Positions 46,901 to 60,000 of a stretch of DNA of 64,000 nt are shown here, one piece after another. The notes below the pieces were generated by a model. It saw nothing but the letters and a program-made list of their open reading frames with translations. It was not told the origin of the DNA and did no database searches. The DNA is from Euborellia annulipes (taxonomy: Eukaryota > Arthropoda > Insecta > Dermaptera > Anisolabididae): contig JAKCPI010001600.1 in assembly GCA_023213315.1 (NCBI GenBank), positions 62,001-126,000 of the forward strand, read 5' to 3'. Numbering within the stretch: position 1 is the first letter of the stretch; each line of letters opens with the position of its first letter. Position numbers and translations under genes: made by a program.

Positions 46901-49900
46901 GTCCCAAAATGAAATTTTAATATGTTGTTTATCGTAAAATGAGGAAGCATATATATTTTTTTCATCAATTTTGGAGGTGACATGTTTTGAGATATTCAAG
47001 GTCAAAGGTTAAAGTCAATGACCTTAATTATTTTCATTGTTGGAATGTGATCATGTTGCACATCATTTTAAAGCTTGTTTCAAGACCTTTCCAAAAATAC
47101 TTGGTTCATAGTTCTATCTTTATTAGAACAGAAGTTACAGCCGTTTTTGTCTGCAAAGATTTTGAAATTTTCCGAAATTTTTCAAATTTTGGGGGGCCAT
47201 AACTTTTGTTCTACTTGTGCTACAGTTCTGTAATTTGGCATTTTTCATTCTCTCATCATGTACAATGAACACACCAAATTTCATCAAAATCGGAGATGGT
47301 CGGGTTGAAAATGGTACTTTTCTGTGTTGATTTGAAATGAAATGACTCATATGTAAAACCACTCCAAAAAGCAATCGACACACAGATATCCGTTCTGTAC
47401 AAGTTTTGTTTATATAATCATATTTTACTATGAATATTGTTTATGGAGTATTATTTTGAATAATAGTGTTCTTATTATGTGTTTTCTAATCATATTTTTA
47501 ATTATTACTTTTGTTCTTACTATGTATTTTCTATTTATATTATTTGCTAAAATTTTGCTCTTAATATGTATTTTTTATTACTGTTTTAATTAGGTTGTAT
47601 TTTAATTTTGATCATTTTGTTTCTAAATGTATTGTTTTGATAATATTCCACTTAAAATGTAATTTCTATTTTTATATTATTATGTACACTGATTTGTATA
47701 TTTTGTATTTTATATGTTTTATGTAAAAAAGGAATGGCCGCGTATCCAACCCTAAATAAATAAAAAAAAAAAAAAAAGCATTTGAAACAATATTCCGTGC
47801 TTAACTCAATTTTGAATTTTTTGGTCTTTGACACACCATTGCATAACAGGGTAAAAATGTCGGTCAACAGCCACTATAGTGCTTATAAATTTTTCAATAT
47901 TTAACTAATGGTGTTTAAGCCTTCATCACATCAATCTCCAGCTATATAGGCCTACGTATTAATACGTTTAATTATTTTGAAATAAATGATTTTTTTCTGG
48001 CTTAAAATTAATTTCTTTTTTTTTTATTACCTTCTCGGACGACAGCTAAGCTGGAAAGAGCATCTGGAACACTGACTCCGGCAGCTACGAAGGTCAAACC
48101 CATCACGGTATCAGGAATGCTGAGTGTGCTTCCTATTAAATTACAATTGAAAGCATCCAAGCATATTAATGAAAAAGAAGTCAACAGATTAGATTATATA
48201 ACTAGTTCTAACATTAAAAAAAAAATTATAGAGAGTTAAAAAATTATTTCCTTTAGATCAATGATTCCCAAAGTGGTCTATATCGACCCCCAGGGGTCTA
48301 TAGTGGTATATATCGATCCACGGGGGTCGACAACGATCTACAAGAGGTCCATGTGAGCGAAAAAAAGAATTGGGGATCTGTGAGATGTAAATGGGGGTCC
48401 ACGAAGGTCGATCTCATTTTTTTTTTTTTTTATAATTTGACCTCAGTACGTAACACAGATCATACATATTACAGATAGACAGATCTTCATATCTAGTGGA
48501 AAAAGGTTTCAGCGCAGTTGCCAATCTTCTAATTAAAAAAAAGAAACAAACACATCATTAACCGAGGACGTCAAGATTAAACCTCACTAAATTGATCCTA
48601 TATATTGAAAATTTATTATCAAAGCACCATGTTCATCCCTCCCACTAAAAAGCGATAACTAAATTTCACTGAATTTATTATGAAATTTAAAAAAAAGCCG
48701 GAGATTTAGGTAAAAAGCCGGGAAGAGTGGGGGGGGAGCGAGCCCCCCTTCCTCCCCATCTGGATACCCTACTGTTTAGTTGATGTATTAACATTTCAAA
48801 ATTATTTGGGACCCGCTTTATCTTTGTTTTTTTTTCGATTATCTTAAATCAGCTCTATCGAAAAAAAAATTGGTACGGTACCTTCAGGATACTGATATAC
48901 CATGAAAAATAAAAAAAAATGTAAACTGAAAAAGCTGCTGTGTTAGCACATTACTTAGTTGTTTTTTTTTTTTTCTTAAAAACAGATAAAAATATTCTGA
49001 ATTTGAGTTTGATTCGAGTTTCGTCCTATGGACTCTAAATTAAAATAGATAAAATAGAGTATCTATATAAAAATTATATTCTCACCTATTATAGTGATCA
49101 TCCAGACCATAATATAGGAAAAGAATGAAATCCAGATCATACTGATGAGAAATGTCAATGGATAAAGTCTTCGATATTTTTCACTTTTACAATCTGGCAT
49201 TGTTGTGATGCACACAAAATGTATTGGGTAGACAATATACCATTTGGCTAATGCAAGTTTGCCCGCGTCTGTAGGTCGAAGCAATGGAGAGGGCTGAAGA
49301 AAAAAATATAATAGAGACATTAATGAACCTTTATTGTTTTAATATTTTTTTTTTTTTTTTGCTCTATCTTTAATCAATTGAGTGTCCAAACTAGATTCTC
49401 TGATTATAATTTTAAAAAAGCTTATCTATAATCATTTATTAAAAATGTATTTAGTGTCTTACTTGAACAGGTAGGCTACCCATATTATAATTTTATTATA
49501 TCCCCTATAATTTTATTGCTAAAAAATTGGAGCACAAATTTAAATCAGTTTATAGAATCTGGATAGAATCCCCCTAACAATAATAATAATATAAGGCTAA
49601 TTTCTTTAAATATTTAAAATGATAATACACTAGGTGATATGTTCCGTTTTTATGGATAAATTAATACACTTTATACCTGTTACGATATTACTGTCATCTT
49701 CAGAAGTGGAATTGCGGAATCAGAAATATGATTCCTGAAGATGACATTAATATCGAAATATAAAGTCTCTTATGTTATCAATTAAAACTTGAAACATATC
49801 ACCTAGTGTATATCATTTAAAATATTATGTTATAATATAAATGTTTCAACTAGAGCCTACGGTCGAGAGTTTAATTCTAATTTCTTATTATTATTTTTTG

Positions 49901-51017
49901 TCTTTCAGGCATCAGAGACCATTATATAACCTAAATTAAATATTGATATTTTTGACGATAACCATTATTATGCAACCTTATTCATTTAAATCAACAGTTG
50001 CTAAAATAACATGAAATTTTAAATTTATTAGGACGAGCGGTGGCTACTTTTTTCTGCTATATGAGTAAATTAATATTATTTATATTATTATCTATCGACC
50101 ATTCACATATATAGTTTGTTATTATTAATATTAATTAAATTTCATTTTTTAGCACGAAAAGAGAATCACCCTCTCTATTAAGGAAAAGGGTTCTTTATAG
50201 GCTACTCATGTGCCTAATCTGAATTCATGGATCCCCAAGGTGTCAGCCCTGGAGTTCGTGACCTTAGATGCACTTAATAAATTTAAAAAAAATGAAAATT
50301 TATTTAAAAATGTAAAAATAATTTTTCAAGGTAAAAGATGAGTATACTACTACTTGACTACTACTTTTTATTTAAATTTTGTTTTGTTAGAAAACTACAT
50401 TAAGTAGTTTAGTAATTTAGTAATTTGAATAAATATTTTTATTATTTTAAATCTACTTTGGCCATCTCTTGGGCCATCAAAGTAAAAGATAATCCGAGTA
50501 AAAATGATTAAAAATAATCGAGGGATGCACACGCCCGCAGCAGGTCTGCATAGTGAACCTTGAGGGACACACAGGGATACATACGCCCGCACCAGGGACA
50601 CACATTTTTCTTCTGGTCACTTTCGATCTACTGTGTGTGTCCTTTGTACTGCGTGTGTATTCCAGTGTCCCTAAAGGTTCCCTATGCAGAGATGCTGCGG
50701 GCGTGTGGATCCATTTTTAATCATTTTTATTCCGGGTATACAGGGTGCAATAGTAGAGTATCCGTCTCTTGTGCTGGGGGTGAGGGGTTCGCATCCCTTC
50801 TCATGCAGAAAAATTTGTTTCAGTTTAATTAGCTACAATTAAATTGAAATAAATAGAGACTGGTACTAAATAGCCACTCATGCCAAAAAAGATCTTAAAT
50901 AAATTTAAAAAAAAAATCTACTTTGATAAAGATAATTTCTAGTAATTATTTAATGGAAAGGGGAATCGCAAACCATAAAATGTTAAAAACTGCTGCACTA
51001 CTTCTTTATAGCCACTA

Positions 51018-51067
<50 letters not shown>

Positions 51068-54000
51068 ACATACTAACTCCCTAATACACAAGGACCATGT
51101 TATCTTATAGGCTATTTCAATGGTTAATAAATCAATATGCCTTATTGGTCGAACTCAAAAATTATAGTTAAACTCTGCTTGGAAAAAAATGACATTAGAC
51201 TATTAACCAGGGGCATAAAGATTGTCTTAAAGATTTATAGAGAAATCAACCAGTTTAATTAAACATTAAATGTTCATTTAGTTAACGGCCTGAAGGGAAA
51301 CAAGATAAGGATTTTTTTTCGGAGAGAGGGGAGGGTGGATTGTTATTGTTTAATCTTCGTCCATATCTCCATGTATATAGTCTATTACATTTTTTTTTTA
51401 GTTCTATTAAGGTCTTTTCGGCATCGAAGGCCATTTAGACTGGTAGTTAAACCATTTGAATATACAGTATTATATTTATAAAATAATAAGATGAAAATGT
51501 GGGAAAAATAAAACTAATAGTTTGTTTATCTCAAAAAGGGAGGTGGGAAATAAATAAATAATAGTTTTCTTTAAATAAAAATTAATCACCTCGTCAGCGT
51601 TGGTTTCCTTAGATTTATAAATCTCTTGCTGTTGGGGTTTCGCTTGAGGAGGGGGGAGGAGGTCTTTGAGGCGCAGGTGCTGGGGGTGATTGTTGTTGTT
51701 GTACTTGTTGTTGTTGTTGGGGTTGCGGAGGAGGTGGCGGTTCTTGTGGAGGAAACGCAGAGGGGAAGCCGTCACCCCAATTATCACCCCAACCACCTGA
51801 AATAAAAAAAGAAAGTAATAATACAAAATTTATAAATTTAAGAACAAAAAAAGTCTATACCGGTTTGGGGTTGAGCATTGAAATTAAGCGCGGGTTCAAC
51901 GGCATTTGCTGTTGTAGTTGTTGTTTGAGTTGTTCCACCTCCCGAATTCATATCCGTGTAAGTTGGGGGTCGATTTCTATCTTCACTTAATGTTTTATAT
52001 GTAACTAGGGCGGATTCCTCTTCCGGTTGTCGTTTGCATGGAACGGGTAATGTTTGAGCCCAGGCCTCTAGTCGAGGGTTGAAATGTAGAGTGATACAAT
52101 AAATGACGTACATAAAAAGCATGAAGAGAGCCTCGCCCCTGAAAAGCAATTTAAAAATATTTGTATTGTATGTATTGGGTTAGTATATTTATAAAATTCA
52201 TTTTTTTTTTTTTTTTGTTTAATGAGATTTCAATTTTTATTGAAAACATTAATGAGCCATCTATCAATTAAATAGAACTATCCTCTAAAATAACTCGTTT
52301 TAAAGCAATTATTTGTAGTATTTCAAGCTAATAATAATTTTTTTCTTAAGGAAAAGAAATACCGGTATGCAGCCAAGGAAATAAAAAAAAACTTTTTTAT
52401 TTCTTTTTGGTCAACATTTCGGACGCGAATCGCGACCTTCTTCGGGATCTGCATTCTCTTAAAGAATAATTTGCAAAAGACATAATTCACTTTTATTAAT
52501 AATTTTTTTATTTAATTAATAAGTTAAACTAACAAACTTTCCAAAATTTATTTCTTATCAAAATATTTATTTGATTAATTAATTTATTCAAAACCAATCT
52601 ACTGAATTTTTAAAAAACTATCAAGTTTAAATATTAATGTACTAAATGTACTAATATTAAATTTTTAATAAATACAATATAGATTAGGTCATGAGCGTAT
52701 CCAGAGGGGCAGCTGCCTTCCCCCCCCTTCCAAACATGAAATAAAAATAAAAAACAAAAAACTAAAAAATTCACGCCATCTGTGTGAAGATAAAAAAAAC
52801 TACAAGTGAGTTTTGTTGAACAAAATTATGTCCTTGTTTGAGATCCCAAGAACAAAATTCAAGATTCATTCCATTTGTTTCATATAAATATTAAATTTAA
52901 TAAATTTTTTAAATTATTATTACCAACTGATCATGTCGTCAAAGATGGTGATAAGCATAATAAGAATGGCGAGAGAATAAAAGAAACAATCGCGTATCAG
53001 AGGCCACCAGTTGAGGTAACAGACAGTAGATGTGCAAAGAGCACACACGGATATCACAAACATGATATTGAATACCGCCGAGCCAATCACACCGGATACA
53101 CCGATATCATCTTTCGCGAAAAATACCCCTATGATGACAGTGGCAAGCTCAGGGGCAGAAGAGCCGGCGGCCATGAATGTCGCACCGGCCACGTCAGGAG
53201 AAAGTTTCAACTCTGTAAATAATAAAAATATTAAAAAATTTTATTATCCATCGATTCTCACTTAAAGAGAAGAGTAGAAACAGCCCTGACACGTTGAGGT
53301 TACTCAGAAGAGTAACTCTCATGGGAATGATACTGAGATGGGTTCCCGTTTCCTTCCTCAGAAGGAGGCATCTCAAATAGAGTTGGATTATTTATTGCCA
53401 CCGGGTGTATTTGAACCAAGGGCGGATTAAAAAAAATACTTTTTTCGCAAAAAAGTTTATTTTTAAAGTAAAATTTTAAATATTAATACTTGAAAATTTG
53501 ATTTCTATTTATATTCTGGCAAACAAGTACAGAATGCGCCTTTAAATTACCGAAATTAAGAAAAAATTGTGTGCTGTGCGACCAGTCACACCAGATTACC
53601 CCCCCCCCCGAGAAACACCTCTGGATCCGCCCTTGATTTGAACTCGAATGGTCTTCTATTATAAGCTTAACTGCTTTATCCCCTCGGCTAATCGCCTTTA
53701 TATTTTTTATTTTTATTTATTTATTTTTATTTTGAAGTTAATACACAATCCCAAATGACTTCTTATAATTTCAAAATATGTTACTTTTACGAAAAAAATA
53801 AGATTAAAATTTTTATACAGTATAAGTCGGGGGTCTGGCAACCAGAGCCGGATTACCCATTAGGCAGAGTAGGCATTCGTTTATGGGCCCCACGCTCTTT
53901 AGGTGAGATTTTTTTAAAACTCTTTCGGCATCTGAGGCCATTTAGACTCCGACCTTATTTATTTAAATTGATAGCCAATTTAAGTGAAATTAACTTTTGT

Positions 54001-57000
54001 CGCTGATGCGAAACCGATATATCTCCTCTATGTCATTAGCGATGATGCATAATTATAATTTATAATTAAAGAAACAAAAAAATGGCAAATGCTAATAAAA
54101 TATATGTATAATAGATTTAATCAATACTAGATTAAGATGTTTATTCTATACCTCAAAGTGTTGTTGAGAAACTTTAAATAAAATATGCTTGAATTTATTG
54201 CGACTGTGTCTGTACAATGTTAACACTTTCGGAGTGTTATGTTAATCATCTTCAAGCTTACAAATTAATTACAAATTAATTATGGATTAAGAATTTTTGA
54301 GTTTGAAGATAGAGAACATTACTTACACTCTGAAAGTTTGAATTTATTGCACAGTCGCAATAAATTCAAACATATGTATAAGCAAATCTTTGTTTTATTC
54401 AAAGTTCTTCAACGACGCCTCGAGGACTACGACTAAACTTCCTAATCTAATAATAAAGAATTGATCTCGTAGAAACCAGTTGTATAAATGCATTTCCATT
54501 AAGCTAAATTAGATTGGGGCCCATTCGCCAGTTTTCAATTCATGCCTTTTTATAAAAATATGATTTTTTCCGCATTTGAGTTTATTTAACAATCCGTCCA
54601 TATTTATTTAACTTATCTGTGAGATTATATAGGTTTAAATAAATTTTATTATTTAAGAGGTCATTCTATGACTGACCTTAAAGCATGAACTACATGTGCT
54701 CTAAGAGGATAGGATTAAATAATCTGCAGTTTTTTCCGTTATTATATAAAAAAAAAGTGCCAACAAAAGAAAGAAATATAGCTTGTATTTTTCATTTTTC
54801 AAAGGTCTGCAAGTTCAAATCTTTAATAAATTTCAACCTTCTTATGAGAGGTAATATATTATTTTGAAGTTTGTTTTTTACTTTCTTTAATAAAAAATCG
54901 GATGATGAAATAACAAAAAGGTATATTTATTAATATTAAATTTCAAGAGAGGGATGAGATTATGATGTTAATTTGAGATTCACTTATTCATATGTTGCTC
55001 TTTAGTTTGTTTGCTTTAATAAAATTTTTTTTTTATTAAACTACATTTTATCATCGATCCGTGTATATTCAAATTGGAGGCTCTTATAATTTGGGCAAAT
55101 TTTTTTCGCTTAGAACGGGAACCAGACCTCTAGCCAAGAAGTGACGATACGGCAACAAATAGACTATAAACAATACTTTCTCTCTATTTATATTTTATAT
55201 ATATGGAATATTCAAATGTAGGCTACGTGTATTAAGATTCAATTTTAAAAATTTTCAAAAACGCCTTTAGATAGGCAACCCAGCTGGCCTGACACAAATA
55301 ACATAAAAACAAAAGTATCTCTAATCTCTAGATCTCGTCATGATTTATTTTATTTACAGAGGCGTCATTTGGGGGGGGGGGGGGGGGCAGGGGAGGCATT
55401 TGTCCCCCCCAATCTTATTTAAATTTTATATTATTCTAAATAAAATATTTCAAAATAGATCTTTGGGTGTATAAACTGTAAAAAATTAATTTAATTACAA
55501 TAAATACTTTTTGAGATACATAATTGAAAGAAAACTTTAAGAAAAAAAAAGTTGGCCTCCCCCAAGAAAGTTTAAATGACTGCACTGTTTATTTATATAT
55601 TCATAATCTTTTTTTTTTTTTGTTTTTTCCATTAAATGAACTTTTATTTCACCTGATTTCAGGATTGGTAGCTTCTAAAAACAAGGAACTTTCCGCTGTA
55701 GCCACCGATATTAACAAAAAGATTATAATTGAAAATATATAAACCTAAATGGCTTCAGGAGTCGGAAAGGGCTATTAAAAAAAACTTATTTTTACATAGG
55801 GTGAAGTTAGATTTTGGCTTTCTTTGCTCGAAAAGCATCAGCGATAGAGAGCTCGTATTACACCACTACTGTAGGATGATTGATTAGTACTCTTAAAAAT
55901 TATTATTATTTTTTGTCTTGCCCTATATAGTTTTTTTAAGTTCTCACTAATCGCTTGAAACATGAAACCTTTTGCAAAAAAACTTATCCGTCCATCATGG
56001 CAGACTAAAAAATTTCTCTAAAATAGGAAAATATAAAAAGGGATATTATTGAATTAACAAAGATTCATATGTACTTAAACAACATCAATTTTTAATCTGA
56101 AGAAAATTTAAATCTGAAATTGAATGAAAAATCTTTGATAAAAGTAGAAAAAAATGAAATATTAAAAAAGATATGCACATTCCAAAAAAATAATTTATTT
56201 ACAGAAAAATCCATCAAGATGTACGCCATGTATGATTTTTATAATAGTCTATCTCTTTCAATACATTTTCATTATTCATTTATCTAACAAAGCTGTGAGT
56301 GTTATTTATTGATGAGGCCAAACATCCCATGGCCTCCGGGAATCGAACCCAGGATCTCCAGCCTTCCCCGGGCATAGGCGTGTTGGCCTCGCCAATAAAT
56401 AACACTCACAGCTTTGTTAGATATATATCTCTATGACTTACAATTGTTAGTTAAGTTCGAAAAGAATCGAGATGTTTTGAATACTAATATCTAATTCAAA
56501 TCGAAAATATTTAACTACAGTATTCATTTACTTAAGCTTTATTAATGTATAATTTTTTATATTTAATTAAAGTGAATGGAATTCATTTAATAAAATGAAT
56601 AAATCCTATAAAGTAAGAATTTATGTCTGGAAAAAAGGTAAATGAAATTGAAGGAGATGTAAGCGAATGCAAGTAAATAAGCTTGTCTGCCTGCTTTTTT
56701 GTCTAATTGTTTCCCTCTCTCTCTCTCTTCTTCTTCTCTAATTTCATCTCGGTCTCTCGTTTTTCTTTGCATTTATTTTATTTTGATTTTCTTGTTAGAT
56801 AAGATTGACGAATGATAGGGAATTATTATTTCTAGCTTAATGATTCACCCTGGAACAAGGTCAATGTCAGATCAACGAACGTTCCACTCAGTGGATTTGA
56901 TTTATTCGTCGACTCTTTTACTCACTTCTCGAGATATAAAATTGCAGAGTCAATATAATCCTCTTTATCCTTGATCGATCTTCCCTTAATCAAATTAAAT

Positions 57001-60000
57001 TAATAAATTAGCTCTATTTTTTAAAGATAAATTCTAAGAACAGCCAAGACACGACCAGAAATTTCGTGGCAGACAATCTGGTGCGATCTAATCAACATGC
57101 TTTTAAATAGGCAAGCCACGGCATTTATCTGGGACCTCTTTTTACGACACAGACAGTAATATTGTTTGGTGCTTTATAAGCATATGATTTTAAATAGGCA
57201 GGCTAGAACAGACATGTCAAGACACATTTTATGTCTTATCATGTCAGGTAAATGTGGAGCTGAGATGCAAAACTATCCATACCCACCAAGCACTTTTTTT
57301 TTATTTACTTAGGAGAAGAAGAGTTTTGAAACGCATCAATATAGAGATGACCCAGTTTGATCAGGTTGAGATACAGTAAAATAAAAAATTTTTAACACCA
57401 TACAATGGATAAAGAAAGTTTTGAAACCAAATGCATATTTCATACTATGTTTTTATGGAAAATATACAATTTGGAAAGAAAATAATTTCAAATTCAGATT
57501 CCCCACCACCGAATTAGTAGGACACGACCTCTAACACAATTTCGAAATTTTTTAAAGTGAATCTTTTATTTGGATAAGGGCAGTTTTGCACCTGAGCTCC
57601 ACAAATGTTTATCAATATTAAGGGGTAAGAAATAAAAAAAAATTAAAAGCAGAAAACTATATTTTGTTACATTAGCAATCTTTTCTATGAAGCATTTACA
57701 AGAGTAGAGTTCTTCAAACAATTTTGAGCGCGAGAATATACATTTTAATGAGCGTCTAAAAAATGAATTTTAATCAAAATCGTTTTAGAGAAAATCGAAA
57801 AAATAAAAAAACTGAAAAAGTACATTAGTAAAGTAGTAATACTCTTTTCGTAAAACAAAATTACGTGCCAAGGGGGTACCTAACTTAAATATCTGGAGGC
57901 GATGGGACTTATCGGCTGGGGCTTATTAATTCGAGGTACAATAAATAAACTTGTACTTGAGCTCGAACCCGGCTTGTCGCAAAAATTCAACCAAGTCGAG
58001 CGTCTCTACTGGAGCAATGGGAATACAATCCACTCCAGTTCCAGGCACCCAGGGCCTGAGGGATGGGCATGAACCATTCCTAGATTGATCCTCTCCAGGG
58101 GCCTTGTGTCCGGAGAGTAATACGAGGAGCACAATAGATCTATAAGGTCGCAGTGTAGAGAAGCCCCAAAATAACAAATCAATCAATCAACTTAAATATC
58201 TAATTTCATTCTCTTCTTTTTTGAACTCAACATCGAATTTTTGACATGAATGCAATACTTTCTCTCTATATATTAACACATATATCTACCTAGCTATGCC
58301 AGTGGCGAAATTATGCTTTTTCTTGAAAAGGGGAAGACAAATTGTTTCTTGAGAGTAATTTTTTTCATGATTAATGGTACTAGGCATACTTTTCATTTTA
58401 GTCCTGATCTCGTCTGAATACGCCATTGTTTTATTAAAATTAAGTATTATATAAAAAATATATTAAATGTTTTAATTAAAAATTTATTTTATTTCATGAA
58501 TATTCGTAATACAGTATTTCTAACTGTTCTAATTCACTCTTACATTTCCCTCTCCCTTCATATCTTCTCCCCATTTGCTGGAAGATTTGAGGACAAGATT
58601 AAACCTTGTTTTTTTTTTTGTATTTTTAATTAAATTTTAGAAAATAATATTTCAAATAACGATTTAATCAGATTCCATAAAATATAATATTAAAATATGC
58701 TTTTATGTGTTTCTTTATTAGATTAATTTAATAGTTAAACTATTAAATTCCTATCTACCTAATTTAATATTAGATATTTTTATTGAAAAATATGTAAACA
58801 TTTTATCTTATCTTATGATAAATATTCATAAAAACTTGAATAATTATTTAATTTTGTAAATAAATAATATTTAAGTATTATATATTTTAAAAGACCATAC
58901 TGTTGGATAATTAAAAAGTAAAAAGTTTAATAAACAATAGTCTATGCTTCATAAAGGTATTTTCGGCCTAGGAATTTGGAACTTGTAGACAACCCACATA
59001 GTTTATTTTCCTATCAATATCACTATTTATTTTAAGCGAGAAAAAAGAATCCTTACATATTTGTTTTAAATTTATTTGTAACCCTCCTAAGTGAAATAAA
59101 TCCTATCCTCTTGAGACTTTTCCTTATAAAATTTAGAACATATTTTTTTTAGTGGGAAACGTTTGTTCAGAGGCGTTCCGAGGCAGTTGGGGGCCTGGGG
59201 CGACACTAGAAGAGGGGGCCTTTATACATTTTGTACCAGAGGTGTCAGGGGCTGATTAAAGGGGGGGGGGCGATCGCCCCCCCGAGAAAAAATTCAACAA
59301 GTTATACAAACTAGTAATCTAAAGAAATTATGATTTCCGCTCTTTAATTTCAATTGAATTTGTTACCAATCAATTTAAATAAATAGGAAAGGGGTCTAAA
59401 TGGCCATAGATGCCGACATAGATAGTCCTTAAATAAAAAAAAATAAAAAAAAAATCGCCCCTCCTCCGCCCCCCCCCTCGGTACGCCACTGCGTTTGTTC
59501 TCTGTATGAAAAAGTACCCCTACGCGATTTCTAATCTGATAATCACTGTATAGAAAAAGATAATTGGATATATTTATTTATTTATATTTTAAAAATAATT
59601 CCTTTTAAATGCAATTCAATAAATTCGTATAGCTATATAAAAATATTGATAATAATATAACTTGCATTTTATTGTTAAAAATAAATTAATATATTGAAAT
59701 TACTGACCTTCGCAGATCCGATCGAGGGATGTTACAAAATAATGATCGCAAACGATTGCCAGGCCAATGAATGTGTAAACAGCAACCAAAACATGTATGA
59801 TAAGACCGCCGTGACGCCGTGCATTTCGACCCATCAATGGATGAGGAAATTGTTCGATGGCTGGCGGAGTACAGTTGATTCTTCGGGGTCGAAATGTCGG
59901 TGAGGTTTCGGGCAAATTCGTTTCTACCTAAAAAAACAAAAAAATATATTTTTAACGAAGGAATAAAAAATATCTAGCAAACTGCAGTGACAAGCATATT

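Larger units (their letters stand above)
44116..48030. other. NCKX intron 8
   Basis: Dominated by the nested element 44499-47851 and its 2.4-kb palindrome. The paired open frames at 45088-45303 and 46987-47202 are mirror copies, not genes. Confidence 0.7.
49294..51589. other. NCKX intron 6
   Basis: Contains the palindromes 49612-49824 and 50492-50737, a SINE-like stretch 50745-50915 and a (CA)n tract. Confidence 0.55.
53213..59707. other. NCKX intron 3 (6.5 kb)
   Basis: No exon recognised. Holds the elements at 53417, 54191, 55357, 56282, 57655 and 59168 described separately. Confidence 0.6.

Noticed and set aside
44949..47383. Paired 71- and 82-codon open frames (45088-45303 and 46987-47202; 47135-47383) as conserved genes
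   Set aside because: They are mirror copies in the arms of the palindrome; identity reflects the repeat, and no domain or exon context supports coding.
47360..47776. LINE coding remnant before the A-rich tail
   Set aside because: The tail suggests a retroelement 3' end, but no reverse-transcriptase or endonuclease motif is readable in any frame.
57926..58186. 86-codon minus-strand open frame as a gene
   Set aside because: It sits exactly inside the 294-bp retroelement insert bounded by a 13-bp duplication.
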